Position numbers and translations under genes: made by a program. Of a stretch of 21,922 bases of DNA, positions 8,280-16,020 are shown piece by piece. The number at the start of each line of letters is the position of its first letter. Position 1 is the first letter of the stretch. The notes beneath the pieces are model-generated. The model saw nothing but the letters and a program-made list of their open reading frames with translations. It was not told where the DNA came from and did no database searches. Source of the DNA: an uncultured Parabacteroides sp. (GTDB lineage: Bacteria > Bacteroidota > Bacteroidia > Bacteroidales > Tannerellaceae); assembly GCF_905196875.1 (NCBI RefSeq), contig NZ_CAJJWO010000083.1, positions 1-21,922 of the forward strand, read 5' to 3'.

Positions 8280-8360
8280 TTTCTTAATTTTTTGTGTTAC
8301 TCAAAATTAGTTTTTATGCTTCCTAATTTCCCATCACACGTACGGGGGTTAAAAGCGGTG

Positions 8361-8391
8361 CAAAGGTATGTTTTTTATCAATATGTTCCAA
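8361..8391 (-). promoter_or_regulatory. rplY promoter
   Basis: On the minus strand TACCTTTG (8368-8361) is an exact -7 match, with TTG at 8391-8389 as a -33 element at 20 bases spacing. Transcription should start near 8354, leaving about 75 bases of leader before the ATG at 8279, longer than other leaders in the window. The promoter sits just beyond the 3' end of the dehydrogenase gene. Confidence 0.7.
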
Positions 8392-8410
8392 CTGTCCCGT
8401 GTATATTTTT

Positions 8411-9262
8411 TTAATCCAGTAAATTATGGGAGCGGAGCAATGCTTCTGTATCGTCCCATAGTTTACTTTGTGCCGGATGACTTAGGATACGTTCCGACAG
8501 TTTTTTCTCTTTGCAGTTGGCATAGCAGCCGCCGCTTTTACCACTCACATCTTCCGACAAGGCAAGGTGTATGGCTGTTGCCGCTCCTTGCAGCGGGGTT
8601 TTGATGAAAGGGCGGAACAGAATATCTGTCAACGGGTCGAACCAGGCATTCATCGTGATCATATTCGTACTAACGATACCGGGATCGGAAGCATTGACGG
8701 TGATTCTCTTTTCTTTTACCCTTTTTGCCAGTTCGCGTGTAAAGAGTAATAAGGCCAGTTTAGTATTTCCGTACACCGATATCCGGTTGAAACGTCCATT
8801 TTTCCCTTTGGTGAAAAAGTCGGATTCTATTTTACCGATGGTGTAGGTGCAGGATACCGTATTGACGATCCGGGTTCCTTCATGCATCAGGGGAAGCAAC
8901 AATCGGGTAAGTAGGTAGGGACCGACATAATTCACGCTGACGATCGTTTCCAATCCGTCTATCGTTGGGCGAATGTTAGTGGTCAAGACTCCGGCATTAT
9001 TCATTAACCGGCTGACCGGGCGGCCTTCCGCCAATATTTTTTGAACGAAAGCATAAACGGATGATAAAGAGGAGAGGTCTATCACACGAACCTCTATTTG
9101 TTCATTTCCGCTTTCTTTTTTTATACGTTCGCAGACCGGGCGTGCTTTCTCTGGTTCCTTGCACGCCATGATGATCTGAAAACCGTCTTTAGCCAGTGCC
9201 AGGGTGATCTCTTGTCCCATGCCACCGTCGGCACCGGTTATAATGGCTATTCCTTTTTCCAT
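8411..9262 (-). CDS. short-chain dehydrogenase, likely hydroxysteroid dehydrogenase
   Basis: A 283-residue classical SDR with a Rossmann fold. It shows the cofactor-binding TGADGGMG at residues 9-16, NNAG at 88-91, Asn111, Ser137 and the catalytic pair Tyr164/Lys168 (YGNTK), then PG at 194-195. By sequence alone the substrate cannot be read. It begins 2 bases after the flavin reductase stop, as third gene of a set with an SRD5A-type reductase. That context suggests it interconverts 3-oxo and 3-hydroxy groups of bile acids or steroids, as the 3-beta-hydroxysteroid dehydrogenases of similar Bacteroidota clusters do. Whether it is 3-alpha, 3-beta or another position is not decided. It is somewhat retinol-dehydrogenase-like. 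Confidence 0.85.
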   Translation of the reverse strand: MEKGIAIITGADGGMGQEITLALAKDGFQIIMACKEPEKARPVCERIKKESGNEQIEVRVIDLSSLSSVYAFVQKILAEGRPVSRLMNNAGVLTTNIRPTIDGLETIVSVNYVGPYLLTRLLLPLMHEGTRIVNTVSCTYTIGKIESDFFTKGKNGRFNRISVYGNTKLALLLFTRELAKRVKEKRITVNASDPGIVSTNMITMNAWFDPLTDILFRPFIKTPLQGAATAIHLALSEDVSGKSGGCYANCKEKKLSERILSHPAQSKLWDDTEALLRSHNLLD

Positions 9263-9264
9263 TA

Positions 9265-10491
9265 TTATTTATACTCCAGTTTTTCTATTTCCTTGACAAT
9301 ACTTTTGGGTAGATTCTGCATATGTTTATGGCAAGCCATTTCCAGCGAATACATGCGGGCGATGCAGTAGTTACTGTGCCCGCAATCGCAACGGGCCTGC
9401 TCGTCTTCTTTCATACGGTTGACGAATGCCGGATCGTTCAGGAGTGCGCGAGCCATACTGACAAACTCGAAACCATCTCCCAGCACTTCGTCTATCTTTT
9501 CCCGTGAGATAAGACCACCGACATATACAAGAGGCATTTTCAGGGCTGCCCGGAACTTGAGAGCATCTTCCAGGAAATAGGCCTCTTTGAACGGTTCGGT
9601 CGGTATCATCAGGTGACCGGCCATTCTTACACCGAGGGGTAACCAACCGGCCGGCATATAATGTGTCATTGTGCGGATAGGCATCGCTCCCCGCATGACG
9701 TACATCGGGGCACGGCTTACAAATCCGCCGCTGAGTATCAGGGCATGTACGCCGCATTCGTTTTGTAGGGTACGGGCTACTTCCAGCGTCTCGTCGATTT
9801 CCATTCCGCCTTTGAAGCCATCGCGCATATTCGTTTTAACCAAGACTGCCATATCGGAACCGGCCGCTTTCATAACTTCCTCCATACACATTTTCATAAA
9901 GCGCATCCGGTTTTCCAGACTTCCGCCGTATTCGTCTTTCCGGTGATTGGTGTAAGGCGAAAGGAACTGGCTGATCAGGTAGCCGTGTCCGGCATGTACT
10001 TCTACTGCATCCATTCCGGCTTCGCGTGCCAGATGAACGGCCTGCCCGAATGCTTTGGCCATCGCGGCTATCTCCGATTGTTTCATACCCCTGACAAAAG
10101 TAGGTGAGTAGAGATTGAAGCCGCTCGATGCTGAAATAGGGGTACATCCGCAAATATTCTTATGAGACATGTTTCCGCAATGTCCGATCTGTATGGATGC
10201 GGCAGCCCCTTCTTTATGGATTGCATCGGTTATCTTTTTTAGTCCCGGGATGATATCGGGACGTAGCCACAACTGGCGCTCGAAAGAAAGTCCGCTCTGT
10301 GTAACGGCTGCATAAGCGAGTGTCGTCATACCAATTCCTCCGGCAGCAACGGAGGTATGATAGTTATAAAGCATTTCCGACGGAGCGTTTCCCGGGCACA
10401 TACTTTCAAAGGCAGCCGCACGTATCGTACGGTTTCTGAGTGTTAACGGGCCAATTGTGGCGGGGGTGAATAGTAGAGATTCTTTGTTCAT
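9265..10491 (-). CDS. old-yellow-enzyme flavin reductase, candidate delta4-3-ketosteroid 5-beta-reductase
   Basis: A 408-residue FMN-dependent TIM barrel of the NADH:flavin oxidoreductase family. It carries the family's His166/His169 pair (HAGHGYLISQFLSP), then DEYGGSLENRMRF, and the FMN-phosphate region GG at 325-326 with MARAL at 346-350. Near the end are Cys368, Cys370, Cys376 and Cys387, an iron-sulphur-like set whose spacing differs from the usual C-x2-C-x3-C-x11-C. The FAD/NADPH domain found in full-length BaiCD-type enzymes (about 650 residues) is absent. It lies 7 bases behind the SRD5A gene. Homologous neighbours in gut Bacteroidota act as 5-beta-reductases of 3-oxo-delta4 bile acids; that role here is inferred. 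The ATG at 10491 is preferred over a start 48 codons upstream that would overlap the preceding gene. Confidence 0.85.
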   Translation of the reverse strand: MNKESLLFTPATIGPLTLRNRTIRAAAFESMCPGNAPSEMLYNYHTSVAAGGIGMTTLAYAAVTQSGLSFERQLWLRPDIIPGLKKITDAIHKEGAAASIQIGHCGNMSHKNICGCTPISASSGFNLYSPTFVRGMKQSEIAAMAKAFGQAVHLAREAGMDAVEVHAGHGYLISQFLSPYTNHRKDEYGGSLENRMRFMKMCMEEVMKAAGSDMAVLVKTNMRDGFKGGMEIDETLEVARTLQNECGVHALILSGGFVSRAPMYVMRGAMPIRTMTHYMPAGWLPLGVRMAGHLMIPTEPFKEAYFLEDALKFRAALKMPLVYVGGLISREKIDEVLGDGFEFVSMARALLNDPAFVNRMKEDEQARCDCGHSNYCIARMYSLEMACHKHMQNLPKSIVKEIEKLEYK

Positions 10492-10498
10492 TGTATAA

Positions 10499-11260
10499 TC
10501 AGTATATAAATGGAATGATCCGTTTTCTGTTTCCGACTTCCTTTCCGAACATGGTTTTGTATTTGTGCCAGATGGTATTGGCACGAGGTACGAGGTTTGC
10601 GAATGTCCACCAGGCGAACAAAGCACCGCTGGCACTCCAGGTCAGAATTGCAAAACCACACCACTCTACCAACTCTCCGAAATAATTGGCAGAGGTGACG
10701 TAGTTGAACAGACCTCCTTTCGGAAGATAGTGGTTGGTGTCGCCCGGTTTACGCAGGTGACGAACGATATAGTCGGAACGCCAGTTGATATACATACCGG
10801 TAAAGAAAAGGATTGTTCCGATAATAAATTGAGGAGTGCATAACCAATCGATTGAATACCTACTTTCGGGAGAGAGGTAAAATATCCACATGCCCTGTAT
10901 ATATCCGTTCAGCAGGTTGAATACGATACCCATGGTCATGATCCCGGCCGGCATCTTACTTTTTCCTTTGATCAATAGAGGGAAGATGAATGCCCGCTGT
11001 AAATAATGCAGTTCAAAGAAGAGGAAGAAGAGTAGGGGAGCTGTTTCAAATTGTCGTCCGGACTGACTCCATAATAGAAGCATGACCAGGAAAACCGGAG
11101 CTTCCATACATATCCAGGCAATCTTGTTGGGGATGGGCTTTCCCCATTTCTTATCGAACAACATGCCGTATCCGGCTTCTACAAAATAGAGGGTGATGAA
11201 AACAATGGCGGCAATCACTGTCATTGCTATCAGTAATATATTGAAATATTCGTTTGTCAT
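10499..11260 (-). CDS. SRD5A-family 3-oxo-5-alpha-steroid 4-dehydrogenase
   Basis: A 253-residue integral membrane protein with about seven hydrophobic segments, the same size as human steroid 5-alpha-reductases. Matches recalled from SRD5A2 run along the whole length. These include Glu53 (CMEAPVF; human Glu57), Tyr86 (FFELHYLQRAFIF; human Tyr91), Asn159 and Asp163 (MYINWRSDYIVRHLRKPG), then GGLFNYVTSANYFGEL with Asn192 and Glu196, and the C-terminal RKRIIPFIY. The family uses NADPH to reduce the delta4 double bond of 3-oxo-steroids to 5-alpha products. Here bile-acid intermediates such as 3-oxo-delta4-lithocholate or host steroids are plausible substrates. Its start overlaps the response regulator stop by ATGA, implying translational coupling. 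Confidence 0.92.
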   Translation of the reverse strand: MTNEYFNILLIAMTVIAAIVFITLYFVEAGYGMLFDKKWGKPIPNKIAWICMEAPVFLVMLLLWSQSGRQFETAPLLFFLFFELHYLQRAFIFPLLIKGKSKMPAGIMTMGIVFNLLNGYIQGMWIFYLSPESRYSIDWLCTPQFIIGTILFFTGMYINWRSDYIVRHLRKPGDTNHYLPKGGLFNYVTSANYFGELVEWCGFAILTWSASGALFAWWTFANLVPRANTIWHKYKTMFGKEVGNRKRIIPFIY

Positions 11261-11955
11261 TCCTGTGTAGCTTTAGTCACTAGTTTGTATCCTTTTCCAT
11301 GTACGTTTTCTATCCTGATGGTCGGGTCGGCTTTCAGTAAGTGACGTAGTTTGGTGATATATACATCCATACTGCGCGCATTGAAATAACTGTCGTTTTT
11401 CCATATCCTTTGTAGCGCGGAACTTCTGTCGACCAGTTTGTTTGGGTTCTGACACAACACTTTGAGAAGGTCAGACTCTTTGGTGGTCAGTTTCTTCTCT
11501 TCTTCTCCTATGGATAACGTTTGTGTATGCGTGTTGAAGGAGAAAAGGCCGAATTTGTAGATAACGATCGGTTTTTGCTGATCGGAAACAGAGCGTTTCA
11601 TTATTGCATGGATGCGGGCCTGCAATACTTCCAGGCTAATAGGTTTTCGCATCAGATCGTCTGCTCCCATCTGGTAGGCTTCTACAATATCTTCTTTGGT
11701 CGGTGAATTGAATAAGAAGATCAGTCGTGTTTCATTCCGTACGGCTTTGAATGCAGCGGCCAAGGTGATTTCTTCCTTATCAGCGGATACATCCATGATA
11801 CAAAGGTCTGAGCCAACGGTACAAAAGAAATCGTAGGCCTCTTCTGCCTGGGGAAATGTTTCAGTGGCATATTTATCTGTCTTCAGGCATTCTTTGAATA
11901 ATGCTCCCAGGTTTTCGTCTTTAGTAAAAATAAGGATCTTAAGGTGTCTGTCCAT
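11257..11955 (-). CDS. orphan OmpR/RprY-type response regulator with degenerate receiver
   Basis: A 232-residue regulator with a receiver (about 5-120) and a winged-helix DNA-binding domain (about 130-228: KKLTTKESDLLKVLC, NARSMDVYITKLRHLL, HGKGYKLVT). It is close to Bacteroides RprY as I remember it. The receiver keeps Asp55 and Lys104. The metal-binding acidic pair is replaced by Thr11-Lys12, the conserved Thr/Ser position holds Phe82, and the loop after Asp55 (VSADKEE) lacks the usual MMP..DG pattern. No histidine kinase is nearby. It begins 13 bases after the STM3941-like gene and overlaps the SRD5A gene by 4 bases. I infer phosphorylation-independent control of this operon; the signal is unknown. 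Confidence 0.92.
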   Translation of the reverse strand: MDRHLKILIFTKDENLGALFKECLKTDKYATETFPQAEEAYDFFCTVGSDLCIMDVSADKEEITLAAAFKAVRNETRLIFLFNSPTKEDIVEAYQMGADDLMRKPISLEVLQARIHAIMKRSVSDQQKPIVIYKFGLFSFNTHTQTLSIGEEEKKLTTKESDLLKVLCQNPNKLVDRSSALQRIWKNDSYFNARSMDVYITKLRHLLKADPTIRIENVHGKGYKLVTKATQE

Positions 11956-11968
11956 TGTAAAAAAGATT

Positions 11969-12526
11969 CTATGCTTCTTCGTGAGAAGCTTTATAAAGGT
12001 TATATCTTTCGAATACAGCCTGTTTTAATTCTTCGAAAGTACAATCCAACGCGCGGTTGGAAATACAAATAGGTGATCCGTAGTATTGAAGCCTTAGCTC
12101 CATGGAACGTTTTTTACTACGTGCGGGTTCACGGTCAATATATTCGTTTGGATTTTTGACCTTTAACACAATGTATTTGCGTTTCAGGTTGCTAATATCG
12201 TCCATAACTTTGATATTTTCAACATCTTTCCATAAAATAGTACCAAATCTGTTTCCGGTGGATATATCATTGACACCTTCTTCGGAAATATAAATGGCAA
12301 TAAATTTTTCCCGGGTGAGGTAATAATAGCTTATGCAACAAAATACTGTGGTTAGTAATGAGAAAAAAGCGATCAGGAGCAGAAGGAAACGTCCTTCGCC
12401 GAGTTTCAGATCGTGAGAGAGTGTAAGGGAACCTATGCCGATCAGGGCAGAACTGAGGGTTGTAAGAAACAACCCTCTCTGCTTTTTCCTGCTCAATTTA
12501 AATGTTGTTACAGAAGGTGTATCCAT
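11969..12526 (-). CDS. STM3941-like membrane protein
   Basis: A 185-residue protein with two hydrophobic segments near residues 18-38 and 45-70. A soluble beta-rich part follows, with the pattern YISEEGVNDISTG, ILWKDVENIKVMDD, YIVLKVKNPNEYID and SPICISNRALDCTFEELKQ. This layout fits the STM3941 family of membrane-anchored PH-like proteins, whose molecular role is not established. It lies 6 bases behind the PII-like gene and 13 before the response regulator, so it is co-transcribed with both. A sensory or scaffold role at the inner membrane is possible but unsupported by any active-site motif. Confidence 0.75.
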   Translation of the reverse strand: MDTPSVTTFKLSRKKQRGLFLTTLSSALIGIGSLTLSHDLKLGEGRFLLLLIAFFSLLTTVFCCISYYYLTREKFIAIYISEEGVNDISTGNRFGTILWKDVENIKVMDDISNLKRKYIVLKVKNPNEYIDREPARSKKRSMELRLQYYGSPICISNRALDCTFEELKQAVFERYNLYKASHEEA

Positions 12527-12532
12527 ATGTAT

Positions 12533-12826
12533 TTAAATTGTTTTTTCAACATTCCATACAAATGCACGCAGACCTTGTGCTTCTGTTTGCATATCCATCT
12601 TATGCAACAGGTCGAGGAAATAGTCTACTTTTTCATCTTCTACCATAGTCAGTATGGCAGAATTCAGTGTAGGCCACGCGTGACTACCGTAATGAGGTTC
12701 GCCATTTTTGCTGCCACGGCCTTGTACTTCATTCCAATAGGTGAAGCCACGGATGTTGTTACGATCCATGATGCTTAAGATCATTTCGTAATAAGCTTGA
12801 TTGAATGATATGAATATAGCTTTCAT
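12533..12826 (-). CDS. PII-like small protein beside RND pump
   Basis: A 97-residue cytoplasmic protein with the PII-type beta-alpha-beta layout (MKAIFISFNQAYYEMILSIM, then a variable loop rich in Gly and Ser, then NSAILTMVEDEKVDYFLDLL and a final strand LRAFVWNVEK). The loop GRGSKNGEPHYGSHAWP resembles PII-superfamily proteins encoded beside RND transporters in Bacteroidota and other phyla. Canonical nucleotide-binding residues of GlnB are not evident. It lies behind the RND gene with only the hairpin at 12849-12873 between them and no visible promoter. I infer a regulatory or metal/ligand-sensing partner of the pump; biochemical function is unknown. Confidence 0.75.
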   Translation of the reverse strand: MKAIFISFNQAYYEMILSIMDRNNIRGFTYWNEVQGRGSKNGEPHYGSHAWPTLNSAILTMVEDEKVDYFLDLLHKMDMQTEAQGLRAFVWNVEKTI

Positions 12827-12848
12827 TGTTCTTTATATTTTATGTTAT

Positions 12849-12873
12849 AACCGGGAACTCGAAGTTCCCGGTT
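12849..12873. other. perfect 11-bp hairpin between RND pump and PII-like genes
   Basis: The arms AACCGGGAACT and AGTTCCCGGTT flank a 3-base loop. It lies 8 bases beyond the RND stop codon. On the minus strand the bases that follow (ATAACATAAAAT) are not a U-tract, and no TAnnTTTG box exists before the next ATG at 12826. It may be a weak terminator or an mRNA-stabilising intercistronic hairpin that lowers expression of the seven downstream genes relative to the pump. Confidence 0.75.
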
Positions 12874-12881
12874 TCTAAGTT

Positions 12882-15800
12882 TTATAATTGTTCCAGTTGG
12901 TTCAACTTGGCGATCTTACGACGACGACGTTTCACTCCGTTACCGGCAAATACACAATATACTACCGGTACGATAACCAGTGTGATCAATGTGGATACCG
13001 CAAGACCCCAGGCAACTGTCATACCCATCGAACGCCACATTTCAGCACCTTCACCGGTTCCGATAGCCATCGGAATCATACCCAGTACGGTTGTTAATGT
13101 AGTCATCAATACGGGACGGAGACGAGACTTGCCGGCTGTTACGGCAGCGGTAAGAATACTCATACCACGTTCGCGGCACAGGATGGTGTAGTCGATCAAT
13201 ACAATACCGTTCTTAACTACGATACCCATCAACATGATTACACCGATCAATGCCATTACCCCCAATGGCGTTTGCGTGATCGACAATCCCAGAATAACCC
13301 CTGTAAAGGCAAACGGAATGGAGAACATGATTACGAACGGGTCGGTCAACGACTCGAACTGGGCGGCCATAACGATGAACACGAGAATGATAATCAGTAC
13401 CATCAATATCCCCAGATCCTGGAAGGTATCTTGCTGGTCCTCGAATGTACCACCTAATTGCCAGCTAACATCACTCGGGATATCCATCTTTTTCAGTTCA
13501 CCCCGTACGGCTGTTACCAGGTCACTTAAGGCTGCCCCCTGACCTACAACGGCAGAAACGGTGATGATACGTTCACGGTTCTTACGTTCGATAGTAGGCG
13601 GTGTCATACGTTCTACCACTTTACCGACATCGCGGATACGAACTCCCTGTCCGGCATTATTGTATAGCATGATATTCTCGATATCTTCGATAGACTGACG
13701 GAATTCCGGGGCATAGCGTACTTTAATATCATACTCGTCACCATCTTCACGATATTTGGAAGCGGTAGAACCGTTGATACGGTTACGCAAGTACAGCGAA
13801 GCCGTTGCTACATTCAGTCCGTTCATTGCCAGTTTTTCGCGGTCGAAATCTACCTGGTATTCCGGAATATAATCTTTACGACTGATGTTTACCTGTGAAC
13901 AACCTTTCAGTGACTCCAAGCGTCTTGCCAGGTCTGCTGCTACAGCATCGGTCTTGGTAAAGTCGAAACCGTAGATTTCGATATCCACAGCATTTTCACC
14001 ACCCATAGAACCCGACTGACCTCCGGCTAATACCTTATACTCTTTGATCTCCGAATATTCTGCCAGGTCTTCACGCATCATATCACAAATCTCGATAAGA
14101 CCTCTTTCACGGTCGCCGACACTACTCAGGTTGATGTTCATCTCGATAATATGTGAACCGTTATCGCTGAGCTGTGCGAATGTGTTGTCTGTGTCGGCCT
14201 GCCCTTCGGTGAAGTTCAATACCAGGATTTCCGGATATTTCTCGCGGAACTGTTTGTCAACGCGTAAAGCCAGGTCGCGTGTTATTTCCTGACGGGTACC
14301 GATCGGTAATTCTATCGTGATGCCGATACGGGCATTATCCTGTGTCGGGAAAAACTCGGTTTTCACGGTCGGTATCAACATCATACTTCCAACGAATATC
14401 AGGACGGCACCTGTGATAACCGTCTTACGGTGGCGGACAGCCCAGGACAGGAAACGTCCGTAAGCTACATCCAGTGCATTCAGGGCCTTCTCGATCGGAG
14501 TGAAAAACAATACATATAAACGACCTTTCTTCGGATCGAGGCGTAACAGCTGAGAACAAAGCATCGGAGTCAGCGTCAAAGCACCTACGGTAGATACGAT
14601 CATAATGATACTAACGATCCATCCTAGCTGTTTGAAAAGGATACCAGCCATACCTGTAACCATGGTCAACGGCAGGAATACAGCCAACATGGTCAGCGTA
14701 GAAGCGATAACGGAAATAGCCACCTCATTGGTTGCATGTACTGCCGCCTGTTTCGGTTTACTTCCCCGTTCAATATGCGTCGTGACGTTTTCCAATACAA
14801 CGATGGCATCATCCACCACCATACCGATTGCTATGGATAGTGAGCTTAGGGATATAATGTTCAATGTGTTTCCTGATGCCAGCAAGTAAGCGAAGGCGGC
14901 GATCAATGAGATCGGGATAGTCAGGATAATAATGAATGTCGCTCTCCAGCGTCCCAGGAAGATAAAAACAACCAACATAACGACTATGAAGGTGATCATG
15001 ATCGTTTCCTGCAAACTGTCAATCGTATTCAAAATGTTTGTCGAGGTATCGACAATTACCCCCAGTTGCACATCCGACGGTAAGCTGGCCTGTATTTCCG
15101 GTAGCTTTTCGTGTACCTTCCGGGCAATATTTACCGAGTTGGCACCAGACTGTTTCTGGATAACGATCATACCCCCCTTGCCTCCATTATTGAAGGTTTC
15201 CTGAGCACGTTCTTCCACGTAGTCTTCCACGCGAGCGATGTCGCGCAGGTACACATTTCTACCGTTATTGCTGCCGACTACCAGGTCGAGCATCTGTTTG
15301 GCATCGGTAAACTCACCCTGTACACGCAGAGTGTAAGTGTTTGAGCCGATATCGATGCTACCACCCGGGGTATTACGGTTTTCCTGGGCGATGATCGAAG
15401 AAATACCTTCGATAGTCAGACCGTAAGCCTCCAGTTTGTAAGGGTCGCAATATATCTGTACCTCACGGATAGGTGCTCCTGAGATAGATACCGCACCCAC
15501 ACCGCTGATACGTGCCAATGGGTTCGATACTTTATCGTCGAGGATCTTATATAAGGCGTTGGTACTTTCCTCTGCTGTTACCGAAAGCAACAGGATAGGA
15601 ATATCGTCGGTACCAAACTTAAAGATGATCGGATTTTCTACATCATCCGGCAGCGACGACTCTACGATGTCCAGTTTATCCCGGACGTCGTTGGTCGCGA
15701 CATCGATATCGGTTCCGTATTCAAATTCCAGAGTAACGATAGAGATGTTTTCGCGAGATTGTGATGTGATGTGCTTCAGGTCACTCACACTGTTCAACAC

Positions 15801-16007
15801 GTTTTCCAATGGCTTGGATACGTTCATTTCAATATCTGTGGCACTGGCTCCGGGATAGGCCGTCATGACCATGATCATGTTGGTCTCGATCTCCGGCAGC
15901 AAGTCTACTGATAATCGGGTTAGGGAAAAAAGCCCCATAATTACCACTGCCACAAACACGAGGGCGGTGGTTACCGGCTTTTTGACCGCTGTTGCATATA
16001 AACTCAT
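12882..16007 (-). CDS. RND efflux pump inner membrane subunit (HAE-1/AcrB type)
   Basis: A 1041-residue proton-driven transporter. It has the usual order: TM1 near residues 13-31, first periplasmic loop, TM2-TM7 from about 335, second periplasmic loop from about 560, and TM8-TM12 in the last 170 residues. Asp399-Asp400 in TM4 (GMVVDDAIVVLENV) are the proton-relay pair, and KNGIVLIDYT lies in a late helix. It starts 13 bases behind the fusion protein gene and completes a tripartite pump with the TolC-like protein. HAE-1 pumps export bile salts, detergents, dyes and antibiotics; the reductase neighbours suggest bile acids or steroids. Its C-terminus is basic (KRRRRK). Confidence 0.96.
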   Translation of the reverse strand: MSLYATAVKKPVTTALVFVAVVIMGLFSLTRLSVDLLPEIETNMIMVMTAYPGASATDIEMNVSKPLENVLNSVSDLKHITSQSRENISIVTLEFEYGTDIDVATNDVRDKLDIVESSLPDDVENPIIFKFGTDDIPILLLSVTAEESTNALYKILDDKVSNPLARISGVGAVSISGAPIREVQIYCDPYKLEAYGLTIEGISSIIAQENRNTPGGSIDIGSNTYTLRVQGEFTDAKQMLDLVVGSNNGRNVYLRDIARVEDYVEERAQETFNNGGKGGMIVIQKQSGANSVNIARKVHEKLPEIQASLPSDVQLGVIVDTSTNILNTIDSLQETIMITFIVVMLVVFIFLGRWRATFIIILTIPISLIAAFAYLLASGNTLNIISLSSLSIAIGMVVDDAIVVLENVTTHIERGSKPKQAAVHATNEVAISVIASTLTMLAVFLPLTMVTGMAGILFKQLGWIVSIIMIVSTVGALTLTPMLCSQLLRLDPKKGRLYVLFFTPIEKALNALDVAYGRFLSWAVRHRKTVITGAVLIFVGSMMLIPTVKTEFFPTQDNARIGITIELPIGTRQEITRDLALRVDKQFREKYPEILVLNFTEGQADTDNTFAQLSDNGSHIIEMNINLSSVGDRERGLIEICDMMREDLAEYSEIKEYKVLAGGQSGSMGGENAVDIEIYGFDFTKTDAVAADLARRLESLKGCSQVNISRKDYIPEYQVDFDREKLAMNGLNVATASLYLRNRINGSTASKYREDGDEYDIKVRYAPEFRQSIEDIENIMLYNNAGQGVRIRDVGKVVERMTPPTIERKNRERIITVSAVVGQGAALSDLVTAVRGELKKMDIPSDVSWQLGGTFEDQQDTFQDLGILMVLIIILVFIVMAAQFESLTDPFVIMFSIPFAFTGVILGLSITQTPLGVMALIGVIMLMGIVVKNGIVLIDYTILCRERGMSILTAAVTAGKSRLRPVLMTTLTTVLGMIPMAIGTGEGAEMWRSMGMTVAWGLAVSTLITLVIVPVVYCVFAGNGVKRRRRKIAKLNQLEQL

Positions 16008-16020
16008 ATAGTGTTATTTC

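Noticed and set aside
10491..10635. Longer start for the flavin reductase
   Set aside because: It would overlap the SRD5A gene by over 130 bases, and the extra residues look unlike the family's N-terminus, which begins near LFTPATIGPLTLRNR.
11257..11955. Calling this gene rprY itself
   Set aside because: It resembles RprY, but the receiver active-site residues are altered and no RprX-type kinase is present, so it is better seen as a paralogue.
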